A DNA stretch of 64,000 nt from CAZSLO01 sp964608025 (GCA_964608025.1 CAZSLO010000023.1:201673-265672), one strand, 5' to 3'. Shown: positions 9,095 to 18,061, counted from the first letter of the stretch. The notes: generated from the letters alone by a model not told the origin. Numbers and translations: made by a program.

Positions 9095-10222
9095 ATGTCT
9101 AAACCCGCCATTTTTGTCTATAGTGAAGATCTCTCGAGGCATATTCTTAGTAGTACTCATCCACTTAAGCCGATAAGGTTACGAGATACGTACCAGCTTC
9201 TCAATTCATATGAAGTTTTCTCGGAATCCTCCGCATTACTCGTCGAGCCTAGAGTTGCTATGGACGATGAAATCCTTCTTTACCATACCCCTGAGTATTT
9301 AGATTGTGTCCGGAGGATTAGTAATAACGATTACTCCGTGAACCCACTTAGATTCAGGCTCGGTACCAGCGATAACCCGATCTTTGATGGGATATATGAA
9401 GCAGCACAGTTGTCTACCGGAGCTACCATGAAGGCTGTTGATTTGCTCTTAGATGACCAGTGTGACGTAGCCTTTAATATTTCAGGAGGACTTCACCACG
9501 CTATGCCAGGATATGCTTCTGGATTTTGCGTTTTCAATGATCCGGTCTTAGCTATCAAAGCAATGGTGAAAAGGGGCCTCAAGGTAGCCTATGTTGATAT
9601 TGACTGTCACCATGGGGATGGTGTTCAGCATGCCTTTTACGATACAGACTCGGTGTTGACTATATCCATTCACGAATCTGGGGAATTTCTGTTCCCAGGG
9701 ACAGGGTTCACCAATGAGACGGGGACTGGAAAAGGCCGGGGGTATTCAGTAAATCTACCCCTGTTCGTTTACACAGGCGATGATGTATATATGTGGGCTT
9801 TTGAGCAAGTGGTGCCGCCCTTGATAGATGCATTTAAGCCCGATGTTCTTGTTTCCCAACTAGGCATAGATACTCATTTCCGTGATCCGATTACCCATTT
9901 AGCACTCACTGTTCAAGGTTTCACCAAGGCAGTAACCCATTTTGTAGATAAGACACCTAAATGGCTGGCACTTGGCGGTGGGGGTTATGATATCCAAGCA
10001 GTGGCCCGGGCTTGGGCGTCCGCATATGGTGTTATGACTGGACAGGAATTACCTGATGAAATTCACGAATCTTATTCTAATGGACGGAATGTCGTATTCC
10101 TCTCTGACAAGGATACGATAAATGATGTAGGTGCCTTCCAGAAGGACGCGAGGACATTTGCAGAGGCAAGCGTCAAGTCTATCCAGAAAGCAGTTTTCCC
10201 GACCCACAGTATATCGTCTTAG
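9095..10222 (+). CDS. Histone deacetylase-family hydrolase (AcuC-like)
   Basis: 375 residues with the arginase/deacetylase fold. The tandem active-site histidines appear in GGLHHAMPG (about residues 129-137). The Zn/charge-relay segment is DIDCHHGDGVQ (about 168-178), and GGGGYD near the C-terminus carries the transition-state Tyr. The family removes acetyl or other acyl groups from lysines or small amines; in bacteria AcuC acts on acetyl-CoA synthetase, while others deacetylate polyamines. Length and motif set fit AcuC best, but no acs gene is nearby to support that. It converges with dnaK. Confidence 0.85.
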   Translation: MSKPAIFVYSEDLSRHILSSTHPLKPIRLRDTYQLLNSYEVFSESSALLVEPRVAMDDEILLYHTPEYLDCVRRISNNDYSVNPLRFRLGTSDNPIFDGIYEAAQLSTGATMKAVDLLLDDQCDVAFNISGGLHHAMPGYASGFCVFNDPVLAIKAMVKRGLKVAYVDIDCHHGDGVQHAFYDTDSVLTISIHESGEFLFPGTGFTNETGTGKGRGYSVNLPLFVYTGDDVYMWAFEQVVPPLIDAFKPDVLVSQLGIDTHFRDPITHLALTVQGFTKAVTHFVDKTPKWLALGGGGYDIQAVARAWASAYGVMTGQELPDEIHESYSNGRNVVFLSDKDTINDVGAFQKDARTFAEASVKSIQKAVFPTHSISS

Positions 10223-10359
10223 CCAAGCACATCTGATTTTTGTAAGCGTGGCACATCGAAAATAAACTGAATCTTTGAATATAGGCCGCCGCGTTTCCTA
10301 TTCACTGTGGTTGATATTTACAACAATGTACGGATTGTCATCTAGGTGATCCGATAAAC

Positions 10360-10382
10360 GGAGCCTTTCTGGGAAGGACTCC
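10360..10382 (-). terminator. Possible terminator hairpin after dnaK
   Basis: GGAGCCTT (10360-10367) pairs with AAGGACTCC (10374-10382), leaving one bulged A and a 6-base loop. In the dnaK direction it is followed only by a short T tract, so termination may be weak. Confidence 0.35.
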
Positions 10383-10401
10383 TGAAAGCTCGTAATAGGT
10401 T

Positions 10402-12303
10402 CTAGACTTCTCGATACTCACCCTCTACCGTGTTACTGGGATCATCTTTTCCGTCCTCGTCTTCGGTACTCGGAGGGGCAGTGTCTCCTGGACCCTCGGT
10501 CTGGCTGTAGATACTTTCGCCAACCTTCTGTACAGATGCCTGCAGAGTCTCCATTGCAGAATTGACTGCTGATATTTCCTCGCCAGTCAATGCATCACGC
10601 ACGGCCTGAACGTTCGTTGTGATCTCTTCTTTTAGATCTTCTGGAATTTTATCCTCGTTTTCAGAGAGTAATTTTTCGGCTGCGTAAGTCGTGCTATCGG
10701 CTGTGTTTCGAATCTCGATCTCCTCACGTTTCTGCCTATCTTCCTCGGCATGAGATTCTGCATCTTTGACCATCTCATCGATCTCGGTATCCGATAGCCC
10801 CGAGCTGGCAGTGATAGTGATCTTCTGTTCCTTTCCGGTGCCTTTATCCTTGGCAGCTACTTCTAGAATGCCATCGGCGTTAATATCGAAAGTTACCTCG
10901 ATCTGCGGAGTCCCCCGGGGCGCAGGTAATATGCCATCGAGCATAAATCTACCGATTGTTTTATTTTCGGATGCCATGGAGCGTTCCCCTTGGAGCACGT
11001 GTACTTCAACGCTTGTCTGGCCATCGGCAGCTGTACTGAAAGTCTCTGTCTTGGCTGTCGGAATTGTAGTGTTTCTTTCTATTAATGACGTAGTAACACC
11101 TCCAAGAGTTTCGATGCCGAGAGTAAGCGGAGTAACGTCCAGTAATAGTAAGTCATCGACCTCTTTTGTTAGCACTCCCGCTTGAATCGCTGCGCCAGCT
11201 GCTACAACCTCGTCGGGATTAACCCCTTGGTGGGGCTCTTTTCCAAACAGGTCGACAACGGCTTTTTGGACCGCAGGCATACGAGTCATACCACCCACAA
11301 GGATAATTTCGTCAATATCTTTGGGAGCAATCCCTGCGTCAGTTAGAGCTTTCTTACATGGTGCTATAGAGTTTTGAACCAAGTCGCCAACTAATTGCTC
11401 CAACTTAGATCGGGACAGGGTCATGACTAGATGTTTTGGTCCAGACGCGTCAGCGGTAATAAAAGGGAGATTGATTTCCGTTTCCATCAGGGTTGTCAGT
11501 TCTACTTTGGCACGTTCTGCGGACTCTCGGAGTCGCTGTAATGCCATTCGGTCTTGCTTCAGATCAATGCCCTGTTCCTTGAGAAATTCGGCCACGATCC
11601 AGTCCATTATTCGTTGGTCAAAATCATCGCCGCCCAAATGTGTATCACCGTTGGTAGCCTTAACTTCGAAAACCCCGTCGCCAATTTGGAGAATGGTTAT
11701 GTCGAATGTTCCTCCACCTAGATCGTAGACGGCAATCTTCTGGTCGGTCTTCTTATCGAGCCCATAAGCGAGCGAGGCGGCCGTTGGTTCATTAATGATC
11801 CGCAGGATTTCGAGTCCAGCTATACGGCCGGCATCTTTAGTTGCGTTCCTTTGGCTGTCGTTAAAATAGGCTGGTACAGTGACTACGGCTTGGGATATGC
11901 TCTCGCCTAGCTTGGCCTCAGCATCTGCCTTCATCTTCTGGAGAATCATAGCTGAGATTTCAGGAGGCGCGTAGTTCTTTTCTGCCATCAGAACATGGGC
12001 ATCTCCGTTGGAGTGTTTTTCGACCTTGAAAGGTACGAGTTTTATGTCACGTTGTACGTTTTCATCATCGTAACGGCGACCCATAAACCGCTTTACTGAA
12101 AATACGGTGTTGTCAGGATTAGTAACGGCCTGACGTTTTGCTGTCATGCCTACATACCGCTCTTCCGAAGTCTGATTGATTGCCACGACGGATGGGGTAG
12201 TGCGCGCGCCGTCCCCGTTTTCCAAGACACGAGGCTCGCCAGCTTCGATGATTGCCATACAAGAATTGGTTGTACCCAGGTCAATTCCTAGAACCTTAGG
12301 CAT
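10402..12303 (-). CDS. dnaK: Chaperone protein DnaK (Hsp70)
   Basis: 633 residues starting MPKVLGIDLGTTNSC. The nucleotide-binding domain (1 to about 360) shows the phosphate-1 motif GIDLGTTNS, AVYDLGGGTFD and the adenosine loop ILVGGMTRMP. The substrate domain begins after the hydrophobic linker DDLLLLDVTPLTLGIE, and the C-terminus is acidic and disordered, ending GEYREV. ATG 12303 is preceded by AGGAG; the in-frame upstream methionine lies inside grpE and is rejected. grpE overlaps its start by 8 bases. ATP-driven protein folding with GrpE as exchange factor. No dnaJ follows. Confidence 0.97.
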   Translation of the reverse strand: MPKVLGIDLGTTNSCMAIIEAGEPRVLENGDGARTTPSVVAINQTSEERYVGMTAKRQAVTNPDNTVFSVKRFMGRRYDDENVQRDIKLVPFKVEKHSNGDAHVLMAEKNYAPPEISAMILQKMKADAEAKLGESISQAVVTVPAYFNDSQRNATKDAGRIAGLEILRIINEPTAASLAYGLDKKTDQKIAVYDLGGGTFDITILQIGDGVFEVKATNGDTHLGGDDFDQRIMDWIVAEFLKEQGIDLKQDRMALQRLRESAERAKVELTTLMETEINLPFITADASGPKHLVMTLSRSKLEQLVGDLVQNSIAPCKKALTDAGIAPKDIDEIILVGGMTRMPAVQKAVVDLFGKEPHQGVNPDEVVAAGAAIQAGVLTKEVDDLLLLDVTPLTLGIETLGGVTTSLIERNTTIPTAKTETFSTAADGQTSVEVHVLQGERSMASENKTIGRFMLDGILPAPRGTPQIEVTFDINADGILEVAAKDKGTGKEQKITITASSGLSDTEIDEMVKDAESHAEEDRQKREEIEIRNTADSTTYAAEKLLSENEDKIPEDLKEEITTNVQAVRDALTGEEISAVNSAMETLQASVQKVGESIYSQTEGPGDTAPPSTEDEDGKDDPSNTVEGEYREV

Positions 12304-12898
12304 TATTTTCTCCTTCACTTTCGTCAGAATGTTGATTTGCTTGTTTTGCAACTACGACCTGTGCTGGTCTAAGTACCCGGTCTCGCTGCATATAACCTTC
12401 TCTAATGACTCGTATAACTTCGTCTTCAGCCGCAGAATCGGAATCTTCGTATATCAAGGCCTCAGTGTCCCGTGGGTCAAATTTTCTACCCACTGCATCT
12501 ATTCTTTTCACTCCCTCAGCCTCTAACATTGTCTGCATTCCTTTGTGTACCAACTGTAAGCCTTCAAGCCATCCTGGTGCCACAGCGTCATCTGGAATTA
12601 GAGCCATTGCCCGCTCAAAGTCATCTATTACTGAGAGTACCTTCAAGAGTAGGCCGGTGTTGGCATTACGTCTAGTCTCTTCTATTTCGTCGGTGGCTCG
12701 TTTCCTATAGTTCATGAGATCAGCCTGGGCTCTCTGCGCGATCAGCTTGAACTGGTCTATCTCCCTTATAGCTTCAGAAAGCTGCTCGGCCAACTGGGAG
12801 TGTGCATCTGATACTTCATCCTCTACTTGCGGATATGACTCTTCCCCATTGACTATCTCCTGGTTGTCGTCCCCACTAGATTTTTCACCTTCAATCAT
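12296..12898 (-). CDS. grpE: Nucleotide exchange factor GrpE
   Basis: 200 residues. An acidic disordered N-terminus (about 1-30) leads into a long coiled coil (about 31-95, containing AEQLSEAIREIDQF and RAQADLMNYRKR). The compact beta domain then carries the family pattern VLSVIDDFERAM, GLQLVHKGM and RDTEALI. It releases ADP from DnaK. Its last codons overlap the dnaK start by 8 bases, which implies translational coupling. Second gene of hspR-grpE-dnaK; the 58-base gap after hspR shows no terminator. Confidence 0.93.
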   Translation of the reverse strand: MIEGEKSSGDDNQEIVNGEESYPQVEDEVSDAHSQLAEQLSEAIREIDQFKLIAQRAQADLMNYRKRATDEIEETRRNANTGLLLKVLSVIDDFERAMALIPDDAVAPGWLEGLQLVHKGMQTMLEAEGVKRIDAVGRKFDPRDTEALIYEDSDSAAEDEVIRVIREGYMQRDRVLRPAQVVVAKQANQHSDESEGENNA

Positions 12899-12956
12899 TG
12901 CGTAGTCCGTGCATATGTTTCACTTGATGCCTCGTTTAAGTTCGGGATGAGTTATA

Positions 12957-13343
12957 TCAGCGTGTATGAGCGTGCAGAATTTCAAACATTTGGTCGAACG
13001 TTTCGTTGATGTGTAATCTCAATCTATGCTCTTCAACATCTGAGAGTCCTGCCCTCGCTTTAAGAAGGGTGTTGAACAAACTAAGTGCCATCTGTACGCC
13101 CGCTACATTTAAGCCCAATTCACCCACAAGATGCTTGATTAATCGAAGACGTGCGATGTCTTCGTCTGAGTATAAACGGAGCATACCCACTGTTCTCGAT
13201 GGCCGAACCAAGCCTGCCCTCTCATATTTCCTGAGAGTTTGGGGATGCATTTCCAGGATCCGTGCGGCAACACTGATAATGTAGACGCCCTCAATCTGGC
13301 TGGATGAATTGTTATCTAAAAACCGGCGAGATCCCTGAACCAT
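12957..13343 (-). CDS. hspR: MerR-family heat-shock repressor HspR
   Basis: 128 residues. A MerR-type winged helix occupies about 23-90: the recognition region ISVAARILEMHPQTLRKYER is followed by AGLVRPSRT, SDEDIARL and VGELGLNVAGV, which together are closer to HspR than to other MerR proteins. The C-terminal part (about 90-128) is a short helical tail. HspR with DnaK as co-repressor normally shuts down its own operon by binding HAIR inverted repeats. Here it is the first gene of hspR-grpE-dnaK, whereas in Streptomyces it is last. A consensus promoter and a HAIR-like repeat lie upstream. Confidence 0.88.
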   Translation of the reverse strand: MVQGSRRFLDNNSSSQIEGVYIISVAARILEMHPQTLRKYERAGLVRPSRTVGMLRLYSDEDIARLRLIKHLVGELGLNVAGVQMALSLFNTLLKARAGLSDVEEHRLRLHINETFDQMFEILHAHTR

Positions 13344-13380
13344 AGTTTCCTAACTAGAATTTGCATTGACCGTTATAGGA

Positions 13381-13401
13381 CTTGGAGAGGTCATTCTCAA
13401 A
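13381..13401 (-). promoter_or_regulatory. Candidate HAIR operator for HspR
   Basis: On the minus strand the site reads TTTGAGA, 7 bases, CTCCAAG, an imperfect inverted repeat. The known HAIR consensus is CTTGAGT-N7-ACTCAAG. The TTGAG half matches well and the second half only in part, while the spacing is exact. It lies about 50 bases downstream of the predicted transcription start and about 40 before hspR. Confidence 0.42.
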
Positions 13402-13458
13402 TTAGAACATATTCAATAAGAGAGACTTGGTTAGACTAGTCGCTATAGGTCACATATA

Positions 13459-13487
13459 AGTATACGTAGTGATACGCAGCGTGTCAA
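13459..13487 (-). promoter_or_regulatory. Consensus sigma-70 promoter of hspR-grpE-dnaK
   Basis: On the minus strand: TTGACA (13487-13482), a 17-base spacer and TATACT (13464-13459). This is the best promoter in the window, with a perfect -35 and a 5/6 -10. Predicted start is near 13452, giving an hspR leader of about 110 bases. The rest of the 300-base gap (13344-13644) holds nothing else I can name apart from the HAIR-like repeat. Confidence 0.72.
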
Positions 13488-13644
13488 CTTTGTTATTATA
13501 AATATGGTCGACTTCGCAAAATTTGATCAAGTCAAGACTAGCTATCCTGGGAGTGTAGGGAGATTAAGATTATTAAATTAGTAGTGTTCGGACTTACCGG
13601 AATTATGTATAAGTTGGCACGGTTCTGAAAAGGAGGATTGAAAA

Positions 13645-13821
13645 GTGTTTATCTTCAGGGCTTGTTCTAGGTGTAGAGGGGATATTTACCTTGACCGTGA
13701 CATCTACGGTGATTACAAAAAGTGCATGCAGTGTGGACTCATGCAATACATTGAAAACAGAGATAGAGCAAAAATCTTGAAGTCTGCTACTGTAAATAAT
13801 CGAAAGACTGATGTCGCCTAA
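13645..13821 (+). CDS. 58-residue zinc-ribbon protein
   Basis: GTG start 13645, preceded by AGGAGG at 8 bases, and TAA at 13819-13821. The product begins MFIFRACSRCRGDIYL and has two CxxC pairs (CSRC and CMQC) separated by 17 residues, the geometry of a single-zinc ribbon. A basic helix-like tail follows (NRDRAKILKSATVNNRKTDVA). I cannot assign a function; the fold suggests a nucleic-acid or protein-binding adaptor. It is divergent from the hspR operon. Confidence 0.68.
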   Translation: MFIFRACSRCRGDIYLDRDIYGDYKKCMQCGLMQYIENRDRAKILKSATVNNRKTDVA

Positions 13822-14059
13822 CTATTTTCCAATGGAGGTGGATATCAGTAAAGATTTCAGAAGACTTTGCCAGACTTCTGAGAAAAGTCTTCGCAAACTC
13901 TGGCACTATTAAATTCATAGGACTGGTTAGCCGTATCACCTAGGGGAGACGACGTACAATTCATCAAGCCCAACACAGCCGATCCTAAGTAGGGATATGA
14001 CCACTCGGGAGAGTGATTCCCAAGGAAATCTTGGTAATTTCGAAACAGCTTACCGCCGT

Positions 14060-14674
14060 CTATAATGCTTGATCCCGGAAACGCTGCTCTTTCCAAGGGT
14101 TTCCTTCAATATGATACCCGCGTTTTTCCCAAAACCCTGGCAAGTTATCTGATAAGAATTCTATCCCGTTAACCCACTTAGCGCTTTTCCATCCATAAAG
14201 CTTTGGTACGATAAGACGTAAGGGCCCGCCGTGATCAGGTGTTAGTAGTTCACCATCGTGTCGATATGCGAACATTACGTCAGGATCCATTAGCGAGTCT
14301 ATGGGGATGTTGGTTTTATAGCCGCCATAGCAATGGAACATTACGAAATGTGCACCGGGTTTAAGGGCTATCAGTTCCATTACATCAGTGAAGAGTATGC
14401 CTTCCCATGTATTTTGCAGGCGGCTCCATTGGGTGACACAGTGGAACTCACTGGAGGTGACAGTTTTATCCAATCCGATGAATTGTTTCCAGTCCAGTGT
14501 GATTTCTTGCTGGACTAGGCCGAATGCTCTGAAACGCCATTTTGCTATGTCTATCTTGGGGGTCGGTCCGAAGGAGAGAACGGGAAACTTATTGGTTACG
14601 TATTGACCTGGAGGGACTGCTGGAGTGGCCTGATCACCGACGATATTCGTAGTATTGCCTAGTTTTTTTAGCAT
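14060..14674 (-). CDS. Sulfite oxidase-like molybdopterin-dependent oxidoreductase
   Basis: 204 residues of the oxidoreductase molybdopterin-binding domain (PF00174). The molybdenum-ligating cysteine is in EFHCVTQWSR (about residue 79). Further family marks are FHCYGGYKTNIP (about 113-124), DGELLTPDHGGPLRL (about 139-153) and KLYGWKSAKWVNGIEF (about 158-173). It lacks the C-terminal dimerisation domain of sulfite oxidases and has no Tat signal, so it is a cytoplasmic, YedY/MsrP-core-like protein. The substrate is unknown (sulfite, sulfoxide or other oxo transfer). It lies about 110 bases downstream of sthA on the same strand. Confidence 0.85.
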   Translation of the reverse strand: MLKKLGNTTNIVGDQATPAVPPGQYVTNKFPVLSFGPTPKIDIAKWRFRAFGLVQQEITLDWKQFIGLDKTVTSSEFHCVTQWSRLQNTWEGILFTDVMELIALKPGAHFVMFHCYGGYKTNIPIDSLMDPDVMFAYRHDGELLTPDHGGPLRLIVPKLYGWKSAKWVNGIEFLSDNLPGFWEKRGYHIEGNPWKEQRFRDQAL

Positions 14675-14783
14675 TGAGGTTTCCTTGCTTAAAGTATGTT
14701 AGCTAGAACAGACTGGTCTGAACGTAGCCTTACATGGCTTGGAAGAATTTTGTTTGAGTCGCGGGTTTAATTAATCGTAATAG

Positions 14784-16190
14784 TTATGCCGAGAGCCTAT
14801 TGATGCCATCAAGCGCAGCAGTTTTGTAGCATTCGGCCAGCGTTGGGTAGTTGAATACCGTTTCAATAAAATAGTCAAGTGTGCCTCCAAGACTTAAGAC
14901 AGCTTGACCTATGTGGACTAGCTCACTTGCCCCTTCCCCAATAATATGTATACCTAGGATTTGCCTAGTCTCTAGATGGAAGAGTAGCTTTAGGAGTCCA
15001 GTCTCATCACCTATAATTTGGCCACGTGCTATTTCCCGATATTGGGCTTTACCACATTCGTAAGGGACACCGCTATTTGTTAAGTCTTCCTCGGTACGGC
15101 CTATCATCGATATCTCTGGGATAGTGTATATACCATAAGGAAAAACATCGGGGACCCTGTTTGATAATAATCCGAAAGCATGGGCCGCAGCTATTCTTCC
15201 TTGTTCGCCTGAGGTAGACGCGAGGCTTGGGAACCCGATAACATCTCCGGCTGCATAAATGTGGGATACGGTCGTTTGGAATGAATTGTTCACTTCTAGA
15301 CGGCCACGCTCGTTTGGTTCGAGTCCAGCTGCAGTTAGGTTGAGTGAAGAGGTTGCTCCAGTCCGTCCAATACTGTAAAGCGCTGATTCGGTCACTATTT
15401 GTTTCCCGCTTGCCAAAAATATCTTGACGTGTGGCCCTTGTTCATCTTCGAAAGGCTCGATGTGGCTGACTTCCTCGTTCAGGCGCAGAGTCACTCTATT
15501 CTGACGCATGTGGTATACGAGTGTGTCAATGATCTCGGTATCTACGAAGGTTAGCAGCCTTGGAGATTTGTCGATCAAGGTGACTTTTATTCCTAAGGCG
15601 GCGAGCATGCTTCCGTACTCTAGGCCTATTACACCGGCCCCAATAATTGCGAGAGTACTAGGCAGTTCTGAGAGTCTTAGTATTTCATCGGTTATGAAGA
15701 TGCGTTTCCCGTCTATGGGTATTTCCTTGGGTTTTGTGGCCGAAGTCCCAACTGCTATCACTATTTTTTCTGCTGTGATCAATCGTTGGCTGTTGCTGTC
15801 TTTCGATAAAAGATGGATCGTGTGTGGGTCCTTAAATGAGGCTGTTGCGGTGATAAGTTCGATGTTGTTTCTCAAAAGTTGATTACGTAACACATCCATC
15901 TCTTGTCCCATCACATGGTTTGTATGAACCAGGATATCTTGCATACGGATGTTCTTTTTTACCGAATAGGATTCTCCATAGATGCTTCGTTCTCGGTATC
16001 CAGTTAGGTGAAGAATTGCTTCACGCATTGTCTTACTTGGAATTGTGCCGGTATTAAGCATGGCTCCGCCAATGGTGGTTTGGCGTTCGATGAGGATGAC
16101 GCTTTTCCCGAGCTTAGCAGCTTGTACCGCTGCTCTTTGCCCGGCTGGACCCGATCCAATGATAGCGATGTTGTAATCGTAGCTATACAT
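14784..16190 (-). CDS. sthA: Soluble (Si-specific) NAD(P)+ transhydrogenase
   Basis: 468-residue flavoprotein disulfide reductase fold. The FAD motif IIGSGPAGQRAA is at about 9-20, the NAD(P) motif AIIGAGVIGLEYGSMLA at about 182-198, the second FAD motif YAAGDVIG near 310, and the dimerisation domain follows to the end. The region after the first FAD motif is GGAMLNTGTIPSKT, the SthA/transhydrogenase form rather than lipoamide dehydrogenase CxxxxC; even the single Cys common there is Met. It balances NADPH and NADH pools without membrane energy. It is divergent from thiL. Confidence 0.83.
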   Translation of the reverse strand: MYSYDYNIAIIGSGPAGQRAAVQAAKLGKSVILIERQTTIGGAMLNTGTIPSKTMREAILHLTGYRERSIYGESYSVKKNIRMQDILVHTNHVMGQEMDVLRNQLLRNNIELITATASFKDPHTIHLLSKDSNSQRLITAEKIVIAVGTSATKPKEIPIDGKRIFITDEILRLSELPSTLAIIGAGVIGLEYGSMLAALGIKVTLIDKSPRLLTFVDTEIIDTLVYHMRQNRVTLRLNEEVSHIEPFEDEQGPHVKIFLASGKQIVTESALYSIGRTGATSSLNLTAAGLEPNERGRLEVNNSFQTTVSHIYAAGDVIGFPSLASTSGEQGRIAAAHAFGLLSNRVPDVFPYGIYTIPEISMIGRTEEDLTNSGVPYECGKAQYREIARGQIIGDETGLLKLLFHLETRQILGIHIIGEGASELVHIGQAVLSLGGTLDYFIETVFNYPTLAECYKTAALDGINRLSA

Positions 16191-16272
16191 ATATTGACCT
16201 AATCTTATCTGTAAAGATCAAAGTGGCAAATATTTTACACTCCTAGTGTGGCATATTAATGGAAATTGCCTA

Positions 16273-16301
16273 TTGTGGCCTTGGTAGGCTAGACCTATAA
16301 T
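16273..16301 (+). promoter_or_regulatory. Promoter of thiL, predicted leaderless transcript
   Basis: TTGTGG (16273-16278), a 17-base spacer and a perfect TATAAT (16296-16301). The ATG at 16311 is only 9 bases beyond the -10 box, and no Shine-Dalgarno fits between them. Confidence 0.5.
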
Positions 16302-16310
16302 CGACATTCC

Positions 16311-17330
16311 ATGCGCATTCGTGAAATTGATGAATTCGAACTGATCGAGATATTGTCCCAGACCGTAAAGTCAAGGGAAGTATTTCAAGGCGATAGGTTA
16401 AATAAGGATGAATTCAGGCTAGTTCAATCCATTGGCGATGATGCTGCCATTTGGCAGTGTGGTGTGGGGACAAGCGTTTTGACCACAGATACCGTTGTGG
16501 AAGGAGTTCATTTCGATCTATCTCACATATCTTGGCGAGATCTAGGCTGGAAATCACTGGCCGTAAATCTTAGCGATATAGCCGCTATGGGTTGTAAACC
16601 GAAGGTTGCGACCGTGACGCTTGGGCTTTATCCAGATATAGAAGTCAGCGATATTATAGACATGTACGAAGGGATGCTGGATGCATCTGCTATGTACGGT
16701 GGGTTGATTGTAGGAGGAGATATTGTGCGTTCTCCTACGCTTTTCGTCACAATAGCAATGACGGGATATCTCGGTGGCATTGATTCTCCCCTGTTGATGC
16801 GCAGTGCTGCAATCCCAGGAGACGTGGTTGCAGTGACCGGGAGCCTTGGTACATCTGCAGGTGGCCTCAAGATCATTTCTCTCGGTCACCCGAAGAATAG
16901 AATTGGATATAGTTCTCTTTTGGAAAGTCATTTCCGGCCTGTGCCCAGAGTTCTTGAAGGATTCGAATTTAGAAATCTGGGAATTAGAGCAGCAATCGAT
17001 GTCAGTGATGGGCTAATAAACGATTTGGGTCGAATGTGTAAGGCTAGCGGGGTTGGGGCGATTATTCAGACAGAACAAATACCGGTAAGCGACCATTTGA
17101 AGCAGATTTTCGATGAAGAATGGTTGGTATTAGCTTTATCAGGCGGAGAAGACTATGAATTGTTGGTTACTGCGCCTGAAGAAATTATCCGAAAAGCTCA
17201 AGATATTATTGATACTCCGATTACTATAATTGGCAAAATTGTGGATGGAGATACTGTTAAAGTCTTGGATGAATTTGCTGCAGTGGTGGAGATTGATGAA
17301 GGAGGATGGGACCATTTTGCTTGTGGATAG
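16311..17330 (+). CDS. thiL: Thiamine-monophosphate kinase
   Basis: 339 residues with the PurM/ThiL fold. It phosphorylates thiamine monophosphate to the active cofactor thiamine diphosphate. Visible motifs are SIGDDAAIW (about 44-52), the Mg/ATP loop LTTDTVVEGVHFD (about 61-73), LAVNLSDIAAMG (about 83-94), GGDIVRSP (about 139-146) and the C-terminal DVSDGLINDLGRM (about 228-240). The ATG is only 9 bases after TATAAT, suggesting leaderless translation. No other thiamine gene is in the window. Confidence 0.93.
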   Translation: MRIREIDEFELIEILSQTVKSREVFQGDRLNKDEFRLVQSIGDDAAIWQCGVGTSVLTTDTVVEGVHFDLSHISWRDLGWKSLAVNLSDIAAMGCKPKVATVTLGLYPDIEVSDIIDMYEGMLDASAMYGGLIVGGDIVRSPTLFVTIAMTGYLGGIDSPLLMRSAAIPGDVVAVTGSLGTSAGGLKIISLGHPKNRIGYSSLLESHFRPVPRVLEGFEFRNLGIRAAIDVSDGLINDLGRMCKASGVGAIIQTEQIPVSDHLKQIFDEEWLVLALSGGEDYELLVTAPEEIIRKAQDIIDTPITIIGKIVDGDTVKVLDEFAAVVEIDEGGWDHFACG

Positions 17331-17468
17331 GGAGTAGGATGGATATTGATACTAGGCCTTATCCGACCGGCCTGATCGATGGAACGGACCTTTCGATACA
17401 TACTCAAAAGATCAAATTAGATTAAGTTAACCAACCTCTTTGGTGATGCTTACGTGGGAAAAGGTTTT

Positions 17469-17765
17469 ATGGATAAAGTTGAAATAGAGATAAATTCTAT
17501 TGGAGGAACGAGAGCGAGCGAGATTCTGGCAGACCTTCGTACCGTAGTGGAGACCCTCTATTTCCCAATGACACTATCCGGATTTTGGGACCATAAGGAG
17601 GATCTCCATCTTTGTCCCGACGAGGAACGTAAACAGGAATGTTCCCATTTCCTTTCTGGAGGAGACTTTGACCTCTCAGGGTACGAGTTAGCAATTTCAA
17701 GACAGCGTCAAGTGAGCCTACGAGTGGGATTCAAGCATGCAAGCCTATTCATTTACTTGACATAG
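17469..17765 (+). CDS. Hypothetical protein (98 aa)
   Basis: Unrecognised. From ATG 17469 (an AAAAGG-like ribosome site precedes it; an earlier in-frame start exists at 17454) the protein starts MDKVEIEINSIGG and contains three Cys/His-bearing patches (DHKEDLHLC, QECSHF, FKHASLF). No membrane segment or known motif is visible. The 296-base gap that follows contains the recA promoter. It may be a real small gene or a chance open frame. Confidence 0.38.
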   Translation: MDKVEIEINSIGGTRASEILADLRTVVETLYFPMTLSGFWDHKEDLHLCPDEERKQECSHFLSGGDFDLSGYELAISRQRQVSLRVGFKHASLFIYLT

Positions 17766-17972
17766 AGCTCACTATATTTGATAGGGATTTCCATAATGAA
17801 ATTTTTGAAAAAGAGCCGAAAAACCATGCACCTTTGCATTGATTTATATCCGATATTTTGTTTCGTATAATCACATGTTTTTAAAAGTACTTGTTAGAAG
17901 CCTAAACAGATGGATATCAAGGAATTTCCTTTAGGATGTTGTACATCTATTATCCTGGGAGGATCAACAGAA

Positions 17973-18002
17973 TTGGTCGATACCAAACATTTGTGCTATA
18001 AT
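17973..18002 (+). promoter_or_regulatory. Candidate recA promoter (extended -10)
   Basis: TGC followed by TATAAT (17994-18002) is an extended -10 element, and TTGGTC (17973-17978) sits 18 bases upstream as a weak -35. It predicts a leader of about 55 bases. I found no convincing LexA palindrome beside it. Confidence 0.5.
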
Positions 18003-18061
18003 TCTCTCCCCGCGTGCAAATAGGGGCGCAGCGGTAATACATCAATGAGGTTGAATGGTCA

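Noticed and set aside
13857..14096. 79-aa minus-strand open frame
   Set aside because: Overlaps the 3' end of the molybdopterin oxidoreductase gene and has no ribosome site or motif.
15316..15326. GGTTCGAGTCC, a tRNA T-arm-like string
   Set aside because: It lies within the sthA coding frame (minus strand) and no acceptor or anticodon stem can be built around it.
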